The position numbers and the translations under genes were made by a program. Shown in pieces: positions 35,626 to 48,845 of a DNA stretch of 64,000 nt. Each line of letters begins with the position of its first letter. Position 1 is the first letter of the stretch. A model generated the notes under the pieces. That model had not been told where the DNA came from. It saw nothing but the letters and a program-made list of their open reading frames with translations, and searched no databases. The DNA is from Zygnema cylindricum. Lineage: Eukaryota > Streptophyta > Zygnematophyceae > Zygnematales > Zygnemataceae. The stretch covers positions 248,001-312,000 of the forward strand of contig JBBHKE010000030.1 in NCBI GenBank assembly GCA_037447655.1, read 5' to 3'.

Positions 35626-36840
35626 TTAGGAAATGGGTTGAAGGCCTTTTCCTTGATCCTGCATAAGGATCGCTCCAATAGCCGTATCGCTAGCGTCGGT
35701 GATTATCGTCCAAGATAATTCTGGGTCGGGGATAGCTAACACAGGGGGGGTAACCAACCGCTCCTTTAACGTGTCAAAGGCTGCCCCTTGCACCGTTTTC
35801 CACTTGTAGGGCACGTAATTCTTAAGTAAGTCCGTGAGTGGTGTAGCAATTTTTGTGAAACCTTCGACAAAACGACGATAGTAGGAGCATAATCCAAGAA
35901 AGCTCCGTAACTCCGTAATGTTCGTCGGCTGTGGCCACTCCTTCACTGCCCTAGTTCTGTCTTGGTCCACTGCGATCCCATCCCGGCTCATCACATGGCC
36001 CTAAAACTCAATTTTCTCTTTAAAAAAGTCACATTTACTCCTTTTTGCGTACAACTTGTTCTCCCTAAGGACTTGTAGAACCGTCCGTTGATGCTCAACA
36101 TGATCCTCCAGCGTTCGGCTATACACCAAGATGTCGGCTAGAAAGACGATTACAAACGCGTCAAAATATTGCCGAAAGATGGAATTCATCAAATGCATAA
36201 AGGTTGCTGGTGCATCGGTGAATCCGAACGGCATAACCCGAAATTAGAAATGACCGTCCCGAGTTCTAAATGCCATCTTTTCCACATCTTCCTCGGCAAT
36301 TTTGATTTGGTGATAACCGCTTCGCAGGTCTATTTTCGAAAAATATTTAGCACCTCGTAGTCGATCCAACAATTCGTCTATCCTAGGTAGAGGGTACGTA
36401 TTTTTCACAGTTAACTTGTTTAGCGTTCGGTAATCAACACACATACAAAAATCTCCATCCTTTTTATTTACGAAGAGAACGGGGGCTCCGTAGGGTGACT
36501 TGCTCGGTTCAATTGCTTCGGCTTTTACCAGCTCCGCAAGTTGCTTTTTGAGTTCGTCCAACTTGGTGTAACTCATCTTATACATCCGATTAGCCGGGGG
36601 TCCCGCTCCGAGAACAAGCTCTATCTTGTGGTCCACTTCGCGCTTCGGAGGTAAGCTTTCTGGGAGTTTCTGTGGAAAGACATTTAAATACTCCTCGAGA
36701 ATTTTTGTTACAACTTTCGGGGCCTCTACGGAAGTCTTTCCGGTGTCGTCACCTTCTTTTGAGTCGAAGTCGGGATCTTTCTTCCTCCATTCCTCCAAAA
36801 TCCCCGCCTTCAACTCCTCCATACGTTCGACGACCGCCAA
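35626..36840 (-). pseudogene. Gypsy reverse transcriptase and start of RNase H
   Basis: One frame carries in-frame stops near 36243 and 36001. RT motifs are [64 protein letters not shown] and FLADILVYS. The last is the catalytic FLDD/YxDD box with Asp changed to Ala. RNase H begins at WTIITDASDTAIGAIL. The mutated box and the stops make it inactive. Confidence 0.85.
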
Positions 36841-37750
36841 ACCACTTGTCTCCTCTTTCTTGAGTGCCCTCTTTAGGTGTAAGTCCGAAAGTAGGAGTCC
36901 CTCTTTCGTTCCCTTTACTAGCCGCTCCCGCTTTTACCTCAAAATCTTCTTCACCCTTCTTCACTCTCATGTAACCACTTCTCCAGTCAATCGTCGGATT
37001 CCATTTTTGTAGCCACGGGTTCCTTAAAATTACCTCATGGTCTCCAAGAGGTGATACATGAAGGGTGTCATACCATTGGAACTTCCCAACTCCGACGCGT
37101 AATCTCGGAGTACGATGAGTAATGGATTGGGAACTTCCGTCGGCCAATTGCACCGACTGACAATCCTTTAGCACCACCAGAAGGAGTTTCACCTTTTTCA
37201 CATTCACCTTATTGATGAAGTTCCCGAATGCGTCGGAGTCCACTATGAAGCTAGCAGCGCTCAATCCGATTCGATCTTGAAATATTAGAGGGTCTCCCCC
37301 TTCACCAGCTAACCTCATGACGTTAAGCTTGCCCCTCCTATGACCTCTCGTGTTTGGGCATTCTCGGGCCAAATGATCCGGAGAATCGCACTGGAAGCAT
37401 AAGTCGTTTTCCTTCCTCCGTTGGAACTCCTCGGGGGATAAATCATTGGTCTTGGCCTTGGTGGTCTTCTTCTTCTTCCAAAGCAAATTGACCACTTCAT
37501 TATCCTCATCAATTGCTCCGAGCTCCATGGGGGTTGGACCATCGTCTCGTCTACCTCCTCCACCATTGCTCGACCCATAATGGTAGGGTCTACGGAAGGT
37601 GAAGTCTATCGAATCGGTCCGTTCCGCAAACTGAATGATTGCAGAGAGACTAGGGGTCGTCCTTTCCCGAGCAAGCCATTGCTCCACAACCCTCCGAATG
37701 GAGGCCTTAAGCCCCTTCACGTAACGATTCACGGCTTCATCCTCCGTCAT
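36749..37750 (-). pseudogene. Gypsy Gag end, zinc knuckle and aspartic protease
   Basis: It contains the end of Gag (YVKGLKASIRRVVEQWLARE), a complete CCHC knuckle C-FQ-C-DSPD-H-LARE-C, and a pepsin-like protease core. The usual DSGA active site reads DSDA, and the later ILGxPWL reads ILRNPWL. Both changes suggest loss of protease activity. Confidence 0.8.
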
Positions 37751-37881
37751 CGTAGGTATTTAACCTTTGCACTCTAAGAACCGTTGCGTGTACTCCAACA
37801 GCAAGGTCAATGCTTCAAAATCGCGATCTTTTCCCTCGCACCCTTAACCTTGTTAACGTGTTGCCAACAGTCACGGAGGAG

Positions 37882-38262
37882 TTAAACGAACAGAGCCCAA
37901 ACAGTCAATATCTCATCATTGTCCACCATTGTCCTCCACCATGCTCTCGCTGCCCCTTTAAAAAGACCACCTGCGTAGTGAATCTTCTCACGGTCTGATA
38001 GGCTAGGAAAATTTTCAAGATAATTCGCGATGGAGAACAGCCACGCGTCAAGGTTCTTGTGCCAGGCCCGATCAAACTCGTCGGGAAGTCTTAACTTCGG
38101 TCTCCTTAAGTCTCTCTCCATGCCTCCATGAGGTCGTTCACCAAGACGAGATTCCAAGGTTGCGACGGTGTTGCTCAGTTGAGCATTCTGTAATCTCACA
38201 TTTTCTAACTCTCGAAGAACTTAAGCTAACATTTCCGTGGTGGATACGCCGTGTTCTCCCAT
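37882..38262 (-). pseudogene. Gypsy Gag N-terminal part
   Basis: The ATG at 38262 begins MGEHGVSTTEMLA, followed by a TAA (38223-38221) and then the same frame. A short coiled coil (ENVRLQNAQLSNTVATLESR) precedes a retrotransposon Gag core with LPDEFDRAWHKNLDAWLFSI and GAARAWWRTM. The frame is lost at 37882 before it meets the next Gag fragment. Confidence 0.75.
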
Positions 38263-38653
38263 GCTGTCGGGTCAAGAGGGATAGCTCCGATATCAGTGTA
38301 AAAGGGACAAAATACTTCACAACACTCCACAGTGCACAGCGCAAAGCTCCAAGGGTCCCCTCGTAGCAGGGTCCCCTCATAGCAGCAACAGAGTCACATA
38401 GCAATCGCGGATACAAGTTGGGCATTATTAATCGGGAGGAGATTACAAGGTTGAATGCTCGCTGCCAAGGTCTACTCAAAGAGTCCCCTTTTTACTACGG
38501 CTGCCCAACTATTTAAGCTAACTAGCTGGCAGTCAACCTAATACTTTACAAGTGTACACGTGGACCTTCACGGTCAACTGAGATCTATCCAAAATATCTT
38601 TCTAGAACTATACAGTTAAATCTACATTCTGCGGCGTTGCTATACTGCCACGC

Positions 38654-39066
38654 TACGTTGCTATCCTGCGGTACGCTACTTTACTAAGTTGCTATGTTGC
38701 GCTACGCTACTCTACCAAATTGTTATGCTGCTATGTTGCGCTGGTCTAAAATCGCAGCTGCGCTGCTCTGCAACCGCAACTATAACAGCCATGTCTCTAG
38801 CCACTAAGTACTCAACTTTGTAACCTGTTACACCCTCCTTGCATGTACTTTTTTAAATTTACGTTGCTATGCTGCGCTACGCTACTTTACTAAGTTGCTA
38901 TGTTACGCTACGCTACTCTACCAAATTGTTATGCTGCTATGTTGCGCTGGTCTAGAATCGCAGCTGCGCTGCTCTGCAACCGCAACTATAACAGCCATGT
39001 CTCTAGCCACTAAGTACTCAACTATATAACCTGTTACACCCTCCTTGCATGTACTTTTTTAAATTT
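38654..39066. repeat. Tandem duplication of LTR end plus flank (~205-bp unit x2)
   Basis: Sequence from acgttgctat through the LTR end (ctgttaca) and the flank ccctccttgcatgtacttttttaaattt occurs twice, about 38654-38864 and 38865-39066. The copied unit crosses the LTR/flank border, so it arose after insertion. The LTR part itself is built of imperfect GCTAC/TTGCTAT repeats, which may have promoted slippage. Confidence 0.8.
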
Positions 39067-42000
39067 TTCGGCTCAGTTTCTCTTCTGCATGTGGTATAAT
39101 CGTTCCACTCTAAACTTAGAGTTGAGCTTAGGTTTATAAAACAAAAAGAAAAGAAACAAAAAGGACAACCCAAAAGAATAAACTACAAAAGAAAAAAAAA
39201 AAACCTAAAGAAAACTGAACTACAACTACTACTCAACAAAAAAAAATGACTTATTGAGATAAATGGTAATAATTATTTAAAAAAATTATGAAAAAATAAA
39301 TATTTATAAAATTATTTCTTGTATTTTTCTATTTGTGTTCTGTCCATATTTGATAACTAATTGTAGAAAATCTAAAGGCATGATGGACCAAAAATAGGGA
39401 GAGTGGAGGTGGGAGGAGATTATGATTGGAATTGATATGGTATGTAAGCATTAAAATTAACAATTCTGCCCATTTGTTTCGTGAAGTTGTTGACCTGTGA
39501 TGGACGAGGGGGGGGGAGAGGGTGGGAGGAGGGGCGAAAGTAATTGTGGCAAAACCCATGTGGTGGGAGAACATTTTATTTTGCAACTGTTTTTTTCCCT
39601 TTTTCTTGGTGTTTTTTTTCCCTGTGTTTTGGTGTGTTTTTTTTTAACGGTTTTGCATATTTTTATATTTTTGTTTATTGATTTTTTTAAACGATTACTT
39701 ATCAAAATGCGAACAAAAATTTAGTTGCTGGTTGTAAAAGAAAGTACACCATATTGTATATTTAAAGATTTAAATTTGTTTTCTGATAGACAAACTTTTG
39801 GAGACAACAACCGAAAAAATAATCTACATTGTTTTTGTTCTTCAATTTTCTTGTAATGTCATTTGTTTAAGGGTTTTTAAGTTTTCCATACGGAAAACTA
39901 TTAGTTTAGCTTTTTAAATACTTGACGTATTCATGAAGCGTCCATAAAAAGTCAAAAATATTGGTTTCAAACATTTTATTTCTATTTCTAATATAATATT
40001 CCTTAACCAGTTGAAATGTCATGTGCGTGGAGATTTTTTCCATTTTTAAAGCAAAGATGTTAGACACATTATGTGATGTGAGAGTTCTTTTTTCTATGAA
40101 TTGTTGTGTATAAATCGAGGTTGGTGCATCCGTTAACAATTTTTATTTAGAACCGTTTTCATATTTTTTTTTGGTTTCCTAAGTTTTTTCTTTTACAATG
40201 CTTGAGCACATTCACAGTATTATTTCAGACAACTATTTCACCCGGTCAATTGGATTCAATACAATCGCATCATGTGAAGAGATAGAAACCAATTGCATGT
40301 TTGGCTGAAGGCTCCCATTTGCGTGCAAATCCGAAGATCAACGAAGTAAAAGCGATTGTGAAGCGTTTTGCAATGCGACCTAACCAGAAGGGCCTTGCGG
40401 GGGAGGCGGTATATGCTCCTATGGCATGACCGGGAATTCACGTACATGTCCATGCAATAAAGGATACAGCAACCGAGCAAGGAAGTTCATTTGCAAATGT
40501 ATGTTTTTCTTTCATAAGACGCACATTAGAATGACTTATCAAAGGAAATAAAAACGTTTTGTTAAATTTTCATTCTTCTACTATTATGCTTGTTCTTTTT
40601 TAAGATATTTACATTAACATCTTTGTGTATGACGATAACTTCTGGCCAATTAAGATTTGAATAATGTAAAGCATGAAAAATGTATGATTAGCCATCTAGG
40701 AGCATTAAAATGAATTTGGAAATTTGATAATATACTCAACAAAATTTCTCATTACTAAGCACCAATGCTATCATTCCGTCCCATAATTTTCTTCCTCCAA
40801 GGTGAATTTAAATATTAAAAAGAAAAACCCAAAAGCTCAAAATTCTTAACGACAAGATAGTGTTGGAAGTTTGCAATAATCATAGTAATCGAGGTAGTTC
40901 ATGTTTAGCATAATGACCATCATATCAAGAATTCCCAAATCCATTCGTTGTATTCAGCTCAAGTATTGGCAATTGTATTTGGCATACAAAATGGAAATAT
41001 AGTTCTTATGATTATTCGGCTGTCAATTTTCTCGTTCATGAGTTTGCTGGACATTGAAATTTTCGCTTGTGGATTACGTGAACGTCAAAAATGTGATCCT
41101 CAAATGAATTGAAAAACAAATTGAATGTCCATAAATTCTCCGAGTGTTGCAGATTTGCCACAAAATCCACAAACTTAGTGTATGAGGTTTGCAGCAAAGA
41201 TTTTAGATGTACACCAGTTTTTTTTTTGATATGCAAATCAAAAAGTATTTGAAAAGAAAAAAAAATCCCCTCAAAGTGGCAATATTTGAATTTTAAATTT
41301 TTATATAAGAGTATCATTCAAATACTCCCACCATTTATAGGATACCTGGCAAATATGAGAACCATGAATTCTTAAAAGCAAGTACTAGCATTCTTAAAAA
41401 TTATTACTAGCAGTTTGGAACGGTTTTTCATTATCATTGTTTAAAATTTACAAATTTATGGCTAAAAGTGACTAGTTTAACCACAAAAAAATGGATTCAA
41501 CTAAGGATTTTTTTGCTGGTTGGCCTTCTGATTCCTAATGCATTGGACAAAAAGTTGAATAAATCTTGAATTTTAGGTAATTGTTTAGCACAAAAACTAA
41601 TAGTAGTTATGTAATATTATATCAACCGCCCAAGCATTTTTTTTTCAATTGCAATCAAACAAAATGATGTGTATTTGTTAAGGTATTAACCTTACGTGTA
41701 TTATGATATTAAGCCTATGTTTTATGACAAATCCCCACAAAAACACAAGTTTGCGGTACTCCTACTACTACCTTAAAATACATTATTTTTAAAAGAAAGC
41801 TACAATATTTGACGAAGTTTATATGCTTAAAATATATAGCAATTGGGTCGAAATAATGTAGGTCTTTAATGTTCAACATTTTGTCTTATGCACGAAAAAA
41901 TGGTAATCAAACCATCCTCCTCGCTCCTCTCTCTCCACCCCTCAGTACAAAACCTCTCAAGTCTTTCTTCAACTTTGCCGTAGGCAACTTTTTTTTCCCT

Positions 42001-43849
42001 TTCCTTCAACTTTTCACCCCCACATTCTCCACTTATGACTTTCGCTTTAAGTATTTTTCCCTCGCTCTCAACCATCCTATCTCATTCTATAGCTATATGT
42101 TATATAAAAAAAAAGAAAAACCTTAGAGTGTTTATTACCCCAATACCATATGCCATGTATATATAATTCTCCAATCATTAGTAGTCTACTTTCCTAAAGA
42201 CATTGTTGGTTTTGTGATTAGAAAATTTGCGGTTCATTCAAGAGCTTCTTCTCGTATTTTTTTGTAGTAATACAATATCCACCACCTCCACGTTCCGTCC
42301 CTCCACCTCCTCCTCGTTCCTCCCCTCCACCACCTCGTCGTTCCTCCCTTCCTCCCGCCCGACCTCCACCGTCCCCACGCCCTCGGTCCTCTCCTCCTCC
42401 ACACTCCCACCCTCGTTTCCCTCCTTTCTCTCCTCGTACATGATACCAACCTCCTCGAGACCCCCTTCTTCTCTCCCTAAGACCAACATTTGTGAGGAGC
42501 TTAAGGTGAAAGTTTTAGACTTTGAATGTGGGATAGGATTTGGAAAAGAAGAAAGGCTTTGACCAAGAATTTTGAAAGTCAAACGTGAAATTAATTAGTT
42601 GTAGCGACTACTAAGGGAAATTTATTGATAAGATGTTTTTGTCAAATTGAATCGTCTAGTGGGTGTTGGTTGGTTGGTTATTTTGGTTGTTTGTTTAGCG
42701 TTAGTTTCTTTTTTATTTTGATTTCCTAAACATGTTTGTTTGGGTTGTTTTGGGAAGCTTTTTAAGAATGTTTTGACACAGTAGTCGAAGGTATATATTT
42801 TTTTTGTTTTTTTTGGAATATTTTCTAACTTCATATATTTATGTGCTTAACTAACCATGGAGACTAAACCCGTTATCAAAATTAATGAAAATGAATGGTC
42901 AAGAAAATCACCATTTACCATTTTTTTTTCTGGGCCCAAATCTGTCGAAAATCACTTGTTAAACTCAAACTCGAGCCTATAATTCTTATTTTGCGTTTGT
43001 GAAATCGAGCTTTATGATACCAATATTTAAAAGACATGAACATCATTGAAAATGGTTAAAATAATTAAGAACCGATAAGTCAACACATCGTTTTTTTATG
43101 TTGAATTGACAATATTTGTAATTGATAAAATAGTTTCGCACCCCATAGCAACCATCGAATTGAGAATCCGACAAGTGTGCACGGGAAAAAATGTTTTAAG
43201 TGGCGAAAAAATAATTAGCACATAACGATGAGCGGGGTAGTGGAAAATTTAATGTTTTGAAATTGATCTTTTTCATAACGTATAGATATAGGCCAAGGTA
43301 GGATGGTTGAGAATGAGAGGTTGTACCAATATAAAAAGACGTAGGTGGTTTGCTAATCTAGTGCCTATGTTTCAAGACTTTTTCAACTCTTTTGGTCGGG
43401 GCATCAAAAATAATATCACCAAATTGCATTAAAACGTGTTAATTGAGTTTATTTTACTGCAATTAAAACATTAGATTTAGACAAATTCTTGGTTAGTCAA
43501 AATGAGGCCTTTAACACCGAATTTGGAAATTTTAGTTGTTGATTATGAAAACTGCTTAAGAAAAAAAATCGTTCACATTTTAGTCAATTCTAGAATAGGC
43601 AGTATTATCGTGACAGGATACCCACGTCCTTGATCCACCAGGGGAAAAAAAAAAAGGCCATGCAAGAACAAACTAATGTGAAGGTTACGGAAGGAGTAGA
43701 TAGACATAAGTAGGGGATATTACCCTACAAAGAGGACCATACATACCCTTTTTTTTACCCCCATTCTCACCCACCTCACCCACGTGGCCAAAATTCACTA
43801 GCAGGCCACCTTTGGTCTCTATCCTTTTCTTTTTCCTCGAGAAGTTGTT
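39067..43849. other. AT-rich region without a recognised gene
   Basis: Short frames only, none with a family signature. A C/T-rich tract at 42280-42470 (ccacctcc and tcctcctcg repeats) creates long but meaningless frames on both strands. Confidence 0.4.
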
Positions 43850-46800
43850 TTGATGGCAAAACAAATTCACGAGAGAGCAGATATTCCTTTGAGATTTGAC
43901 TACACTACCTACCCAAACGTCTTCGAAACCACTGGCATCTTTCCTACAACTTTGGTCACGTTGGGTGTACTAGAGCTTGAGAGATGCGACAAGAACAAGA
44001 GAGAGAGGAGGCTAGAACTAAGAGCGATCAAGAGAGAGGGAGCAAACAAAAGAGAAAAAGACAACTAGAGGGAGAGAGAGGAAAGAATAGTCATAAAGGA
44101 AAGAATTAAGGAGGAAAAAACAACTGCAATAAATATAAGGAAAAAACTTTGCACGTGTTTCGTATATTGGGGGATTTGGGGATCAGCCCGCAAGCGCGAC
44201 AAAGGCTAGCGAACGGGATTAAAAGGCAAGGGAAATCTAGACCCCCAAAGAAAATTAAAGTTTCAGGACCCTCTTCAAATGACCGAGAAAGACATCAGGA
44301 ACGCTGAGCGAAGTACAGGATAGACACCATAAAGTAAGATAAAACGCAGGAATGTTGACAAAAAAGGCTTCTCACGGCTGGAGAGGATAAGCCATCATGT
44401 AAGACAGAGGGTAAGAAGAACAAACCGCCGTGGGCTCGACAATTGTCAAGCCCTTCGGCCATGGTTGCTCGAATAAGGAGGGATCGCCATATCGACGCAT
44501 CAAACAACAGGGTTGTGAATAAAAACGTTGAGCATGTAAAGGAACTAATTTCTAGAATAAGATCAAAGACTTAGGGAAAATTCGAATCACGAATGGAAAG
44601 CACTATCTCACACTTAGAGAGAGAAAGGTTAAGTGGATATGAGGGAAGGGAAGACGCGCTTGAGCCGTCACCGCAGTCGAAACCGATTCTTATAGGAGAA
44701 TCTAGATGCACATCGAGGACTCCATTAATTCAATGGAATCCTCGAAAATTATGGACGAACGGGCGAATGACGTTAGAATTCCATGAGATGGACTTCCGAC
44801 CCCAAAATAAGATGACCTCAACAAAAGAATTGTAGTGCCGCAAGAATGGACGAGGGCGCCGTGGGAAGTCTCTACGCTAGGGGAAGACGATAACGATAGG
44901 GAATTTGGAAATAACACGGGCACCCATGGGGTGGGACACTTGGCAGCGGGACAAAACCACATCGAATGATTGTATATGATTAGGATGCATCAGTGCATAC
45001 ACATAAGGCCTCTTGGCGACCTTCCCAAGGCCATCCCTCTAAGAGCAGGTAACGCTATGTTTGGGAACGTTGCCATCCGACGTCAAAGGCTTTGAAATAC
45101 TAATGGTAGTGAACGTACTTCCAAATGTTAGAGTTGGATTATGCAAGAAGATATAATATGGATGGTAGGAGTTTCAACGGTAGATGGATTTACTTTGGGT
45201 ATAACCTATCTGTTGAAGTGCCTATCGAGTTTACCATCGCACCTTCTTCTGTTTATTTTCGTGTCGCCTTCTAAAAAGAGTATATTCAAGCTTTTGGTTG
45301 CCTTAGACAAACCCATTGTTTACAAACTATGTAAGTGATGTAATGTTTCAAAACTTGTAAAATATGTAATTGGTGATGTAGTGATACCCTCCAGCATGTG
45401 AAGATCTTCTTAAGGCTTTTGACCCTTAAGTGACATTTGCTATGCTAACACGTTGTTTTCCTCAACGTCATCCCTACTTTGCACAAAATTAACAGCTAAA
45501 TCTTTCATTATTCTTTCCTCTTAACAACTTCGATGAACATCGTTTTAGTGTGTAAGACCACTAGTTGGACAAGAGATTCTTAATCGGCCGAAGGAACCGT
45601 TTTGCCAACAATAGGCTAGTAAAATTTATGAATGCGATTCACGTTTGATTTCTATAGCTAGAATTGCATTAGCTAGATACTTGGGTTATTGGGATTTGGC
45701 GGCGCTTTCCACTACCTCCGATTCAATTTTTTATGATGCCCTTTATTATAGCCTAGATTGTTCCCAAAGGGGAGCGAAAGCAGCACAACCATATCAAGAG
45801 GTTCATGCACCACAAGCGCCTCACACCCGAAATTAGGTCCCACTTTTCCCATCTCTCATAGCTGACAACAAATCTAAACTTGGGGACGACATCTCAACAA
45901 AATTAGCAGCCGTTGGACTTTGAAATTTATTAGAGGTGCTACATTTTGGCAAATGGCTTGCTCTCTGCATTTATTTTTAAGGCGGAAGGTTGGAGCGTAC
46001 CTAAATGACTTGGTGGACACTCCAATTGATGTTTGATAAGTTGACGTCTATTTTACGTGTATGTATAAGTTTGCCTCTCACACCTTTCCTTGGGTGCCAT
46101 CCTTTTGTTCGCAACTTTTAATTCTTAAAGGATTCATAAACTTCATTACTAATACAAAAGGAAATGTACTTCTACGCGCATGATTTGGTGGTAGATGCAA
46201 TAGGATCCGTCAATGTCAAAGCTAGGTACACCATCAACAAAGAGGTTGCTTGTATATTTCCTCCCCGCCCCTAGTCCAAAGGTCTTTAGAGCCCTTAGGG
46301 TTGACTTGGTTTTCTTAAACGACATTGGGAGGACCCTTGGTGTTAAGGTCTTCACGGATCTCATCACGCATCACGTTTCATTTTGTATCCTATTGCATAA
46401 GGACGTGACATCTCGAGACGGAAAGCAGATCAGGTTGTCGTATTTACAGGACACATTATGGAATTGTTAGACAAGTCATTCGAAGACTTTCTTCGCAATA
46501 CTGTGTCAAAATCTTCTGATTTTGGAGGTGCTCGGAGACCTCCATCAAGCTTTCTATGGGCTTTCTATCGTCAACCTGCATGTTTTCTCCTTTGGTGAGC
46601 AAAGAAGAAAGCGATAGATGTCCTCCGACAAATCACTTTCGTAGATCTTAGTCGAGACCTCGTAGATCTTCCCCCAAGGGATTTGGTCACATCCACGACC
46701 TTTGTGGTTTTGGACCTTAGTTTGCAGGGTTGTGGATTCGTTGCCTTTGTAGGTGGTCTTGTTTTAGTTACATTTGGTGGATACTTGTTTTAGTTATCAT

Positions 46801-47202
46801 TGCCTTGTTTGTTTAATCTTTTATGCTCACCCCATTTTTTCTACTCTTGTAGTCAAACGTTTTTTTGGTTTTTGCCCCCTTGTGCCCAAATGGGTTTTCC
46901 GTAGCAAGATTGGAGTAAATTTTTTGTCTGCGTAGCGAGACATTTTCTGGGGAAAGCGGCATACGTGGCTGCTCTCAAATTTCAGCCGTACAGTGATCGT
47001 AATTTGTAAGATCTTTGTAAAACTAGCTGGTACTACGCTCTAACTGATGTTACTTGCTCAGTTTTTCAAAGTATACGACTATATGTAAAAGAAACCGTTA
47101 AATTCTTGGCCAAACTGTTCAATAAAATTGTACGATTACGCTATTCGCTGTTCATTGCATCAGTAATAGCGCACTGAATGTGTTACGCCCCCTTTCTACA
47201 GC
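43850..47202. other. Possible decayed coding sequence, unidentified
   Basis: Base composition is less AT-biased than to the left. Several plus-strand frames hold protein-like stretches: MVARIRRDRHIDASNNRVV near 44460, IVVPQEWTRAPWEVSTLGED near 44830, and YAHDLVVDAIGSVNVKARYT near 46175. Stops and shifts break them and I cannot assign a family. They may belong to a decayed transposable element or gene. Confidence 0.3.
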
Positions 47203-47212
47203 NNNNNNNNNN
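47203..47212. other. Run of 10 N (assembly gap)
   Basis: Ten undetermined bases lie between tctacagc and gtctaggt. The real gap size is unknown, so continuity across this point should not be assumed. Confidence 0.99.
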
Positions 47213-48270
47213 GTCTAGGTTAAGAGACGTCGAGGTAATGACTGGTTACAAAGTGTACGAGTCTATCCTGGCCGTAAAGATGTTTGGTAGCGTGTCTGAA
47301 AGGGTAGGAAAAGTTTTGCCTGGCATTAGGTGTTCCGTAGGCCCTTGAACAATTTCGAGTCGAACCTGTACGTTCGCTTTCTTTTGTGATGTTTGTTCCA
47401 TTACTGAAGTGTCAATTCCAGTTTGACTTCAGCAGACTAAAATATTTTTCGGTTCCTTTCTAACTGGTAGCAGGCACTTGTACCACATGTGAGTCATATA
47501 CCTTTATGCTCTATACCGGTTGTTTTGTCATCCAGGAACGTATGTAGTGGAACAAACATTCGGAAGATTCGTAATATCTAACTGGCCAAATTTCTATCGT
47601 TTACAAAATTGTCGATCCCTCCCTCACGATGGTCAATCTTTCCTTGGCTTTTTATAAAATCAGACGACTTCAGTTTGACCTTAACTGTGAAGTCATTACC
47701 TTGTTTGTAGTGTTTTCTTTCGCTTGCATGTCCAAGCTGAGCTTTAACAAGTTCCCGGATGCCTTGTGGATTACGGTCCGTTTTGAAAAGGATGGGAAAG
47801 TCTGTGCGATGGTTTGTAGAAATGCCGGTCCTATCTGAGCATGTGAAACATTGGTCAGTAATGGAGCTGCAGAGAATTGGATCTGTTTGGTAATCAATTG
47901 ACGTCTGATTGAACATGTTGAATCTTGATAAAGTCTCCTTCCTATGTGAAAGCTGTGTGGTATTCTCACATGTCAATGTATTTGAAGAGTGGTGGAAAAT
48001 GCAGCAAACCATGTGAGACCGACCTATTAGACCATTCCCGTGTGGCTCTCTTAGGTTGTTTAATCTCTTCTCTCTACCTCGAACTAGGTCAGTGAGAAAA
48101 TAAATAAATAAATATCCAGAAGGAATGCAATTACATTGCCATTAGTACTTATGACACCAGAAGGGGATGAAAGCAAAGAACACAGAAAAACGCCGTTAAA
48201 TCCTTTTCCCATAGCTGTCCCACTTCTTCCCCCTATTTTCCACCACTAGTAAATCAACGCCCGTTACACG
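47213..48270. other. Region without a recognised gene
   Basis: The longest frame is 144 codons on the minus strand (47578-48012) and overlaps frames on the plus strand. No family signature, signal or splice-linked pattern is visible. Confidence 0.35.
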
Positions 48271-48289
48271 GGCATTTACCCTGTCCAGT

Positions 48290-48360
48290 TTATCATGCCC
48301 GTTTTTCATGCCTTTTTTTCATGCCTGTTTTTCATGCCCGTTTTTCATGCCCGTTACAAA
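48290..48360. repeat. Short tandem repeat, 13-bp TTTTTCATGCCCG units
   Basis: About five imperfect units of TTTTTCATGCCTG or TTTTTCATGCCCG follow a related cgttacacgggcat block. No gene is associated. Confidence 0.8.
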
Positions 48361-48430
48361 AAACAAACACCCGTACCTTTTCCCTGGATGGTCTTGTACC
48401 TTTTCCTGTAGTAGTTCGTAGAGTCAGTTG

Positions 48431-48580
48431 ACGGCAACGATACATTGTGCCAGTGGTACAGCAGTCCGTAATGCGGACGGGCGGCAACGTTACATTGTGC
48501 CATCGGTAAGGCGGTCTGTACTGCGGACGGACGGCAACGTTACATTGTGCCAGCGGTACGGCAGTCCGTACTGCGGACGG
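48431..48580. repeat. 50-bp tandem repeat, three units
   Basis: Units at 48431-48480, 48481-48530 and 48531-48580 share acggcaacgttacattgtgc, then cagcggta, then ggcagtccgtactgcggacgg, with a few substitutions. The inverted pairs CCGTACTGCGG and gtccgt/acggac allow local hairpins. Confidence 0.9.
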
Positions 48581-48845
48581 ACAGAAAAAAACGATGACAG
48601 ACACACCGCCTATATAAGGGTTTCCAGAAAGGCGACTGAAGGTCTATAAATTATATAGTGATACCTCCGCTACGTTCCACACACCCATTTTCATCCTCCG
48701 TAGCATATGTTTTCCTTTCTTTCCACCACAACGTATTCCCCTTGTTTCATTTCCATTGGCCGACACGTTAAGTAGCACACTCTGACTTTCATACATGATT
48801 CCTCCCTTTATTCCACATTAATGCTGATTTGGTGGATGTTTATTC

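Larger units (their letters stand above)
31471..38832 (-). mobile_element. Ty3/gypsy chromovirus-type LTR retrotransposon, decayed
   Basis: The LTRs are 38297-38832 (5', 536 bp) and 31471-31985 (3', about 515 bp). They start TGTAACAG and the 5' copy ends TTTTACA. One base inside the 5' LTR is TGATATCGGAGC (38295-38284), a 10/12 match to the normal plant initiator-Met PBS. A purine-rich TTGGGAGGCAT precedes the 3' LTR. Domain order is Gag, knuckle, protease, RT, RNase H, integrase, chromodomain, then an extra frame. Stops, frameshifts and catalytic changes show it is inactive. No target duplication is seen. Confidence 0.9.

Noticed and set aside
42227-42582. Ser/Thr/Pro-rich plus frame and Arg/Glu-rich minus frame
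   Set aside because: Both come from one pyrimidine-rich tract; there is no domain and the frames are equally open on both strands.
48290-48580. CRISPR-like array
   Set aside because: The 13-bp and 50-bp units are contiguous tandem repeats without unique spacers, and the genome is that of a plant.
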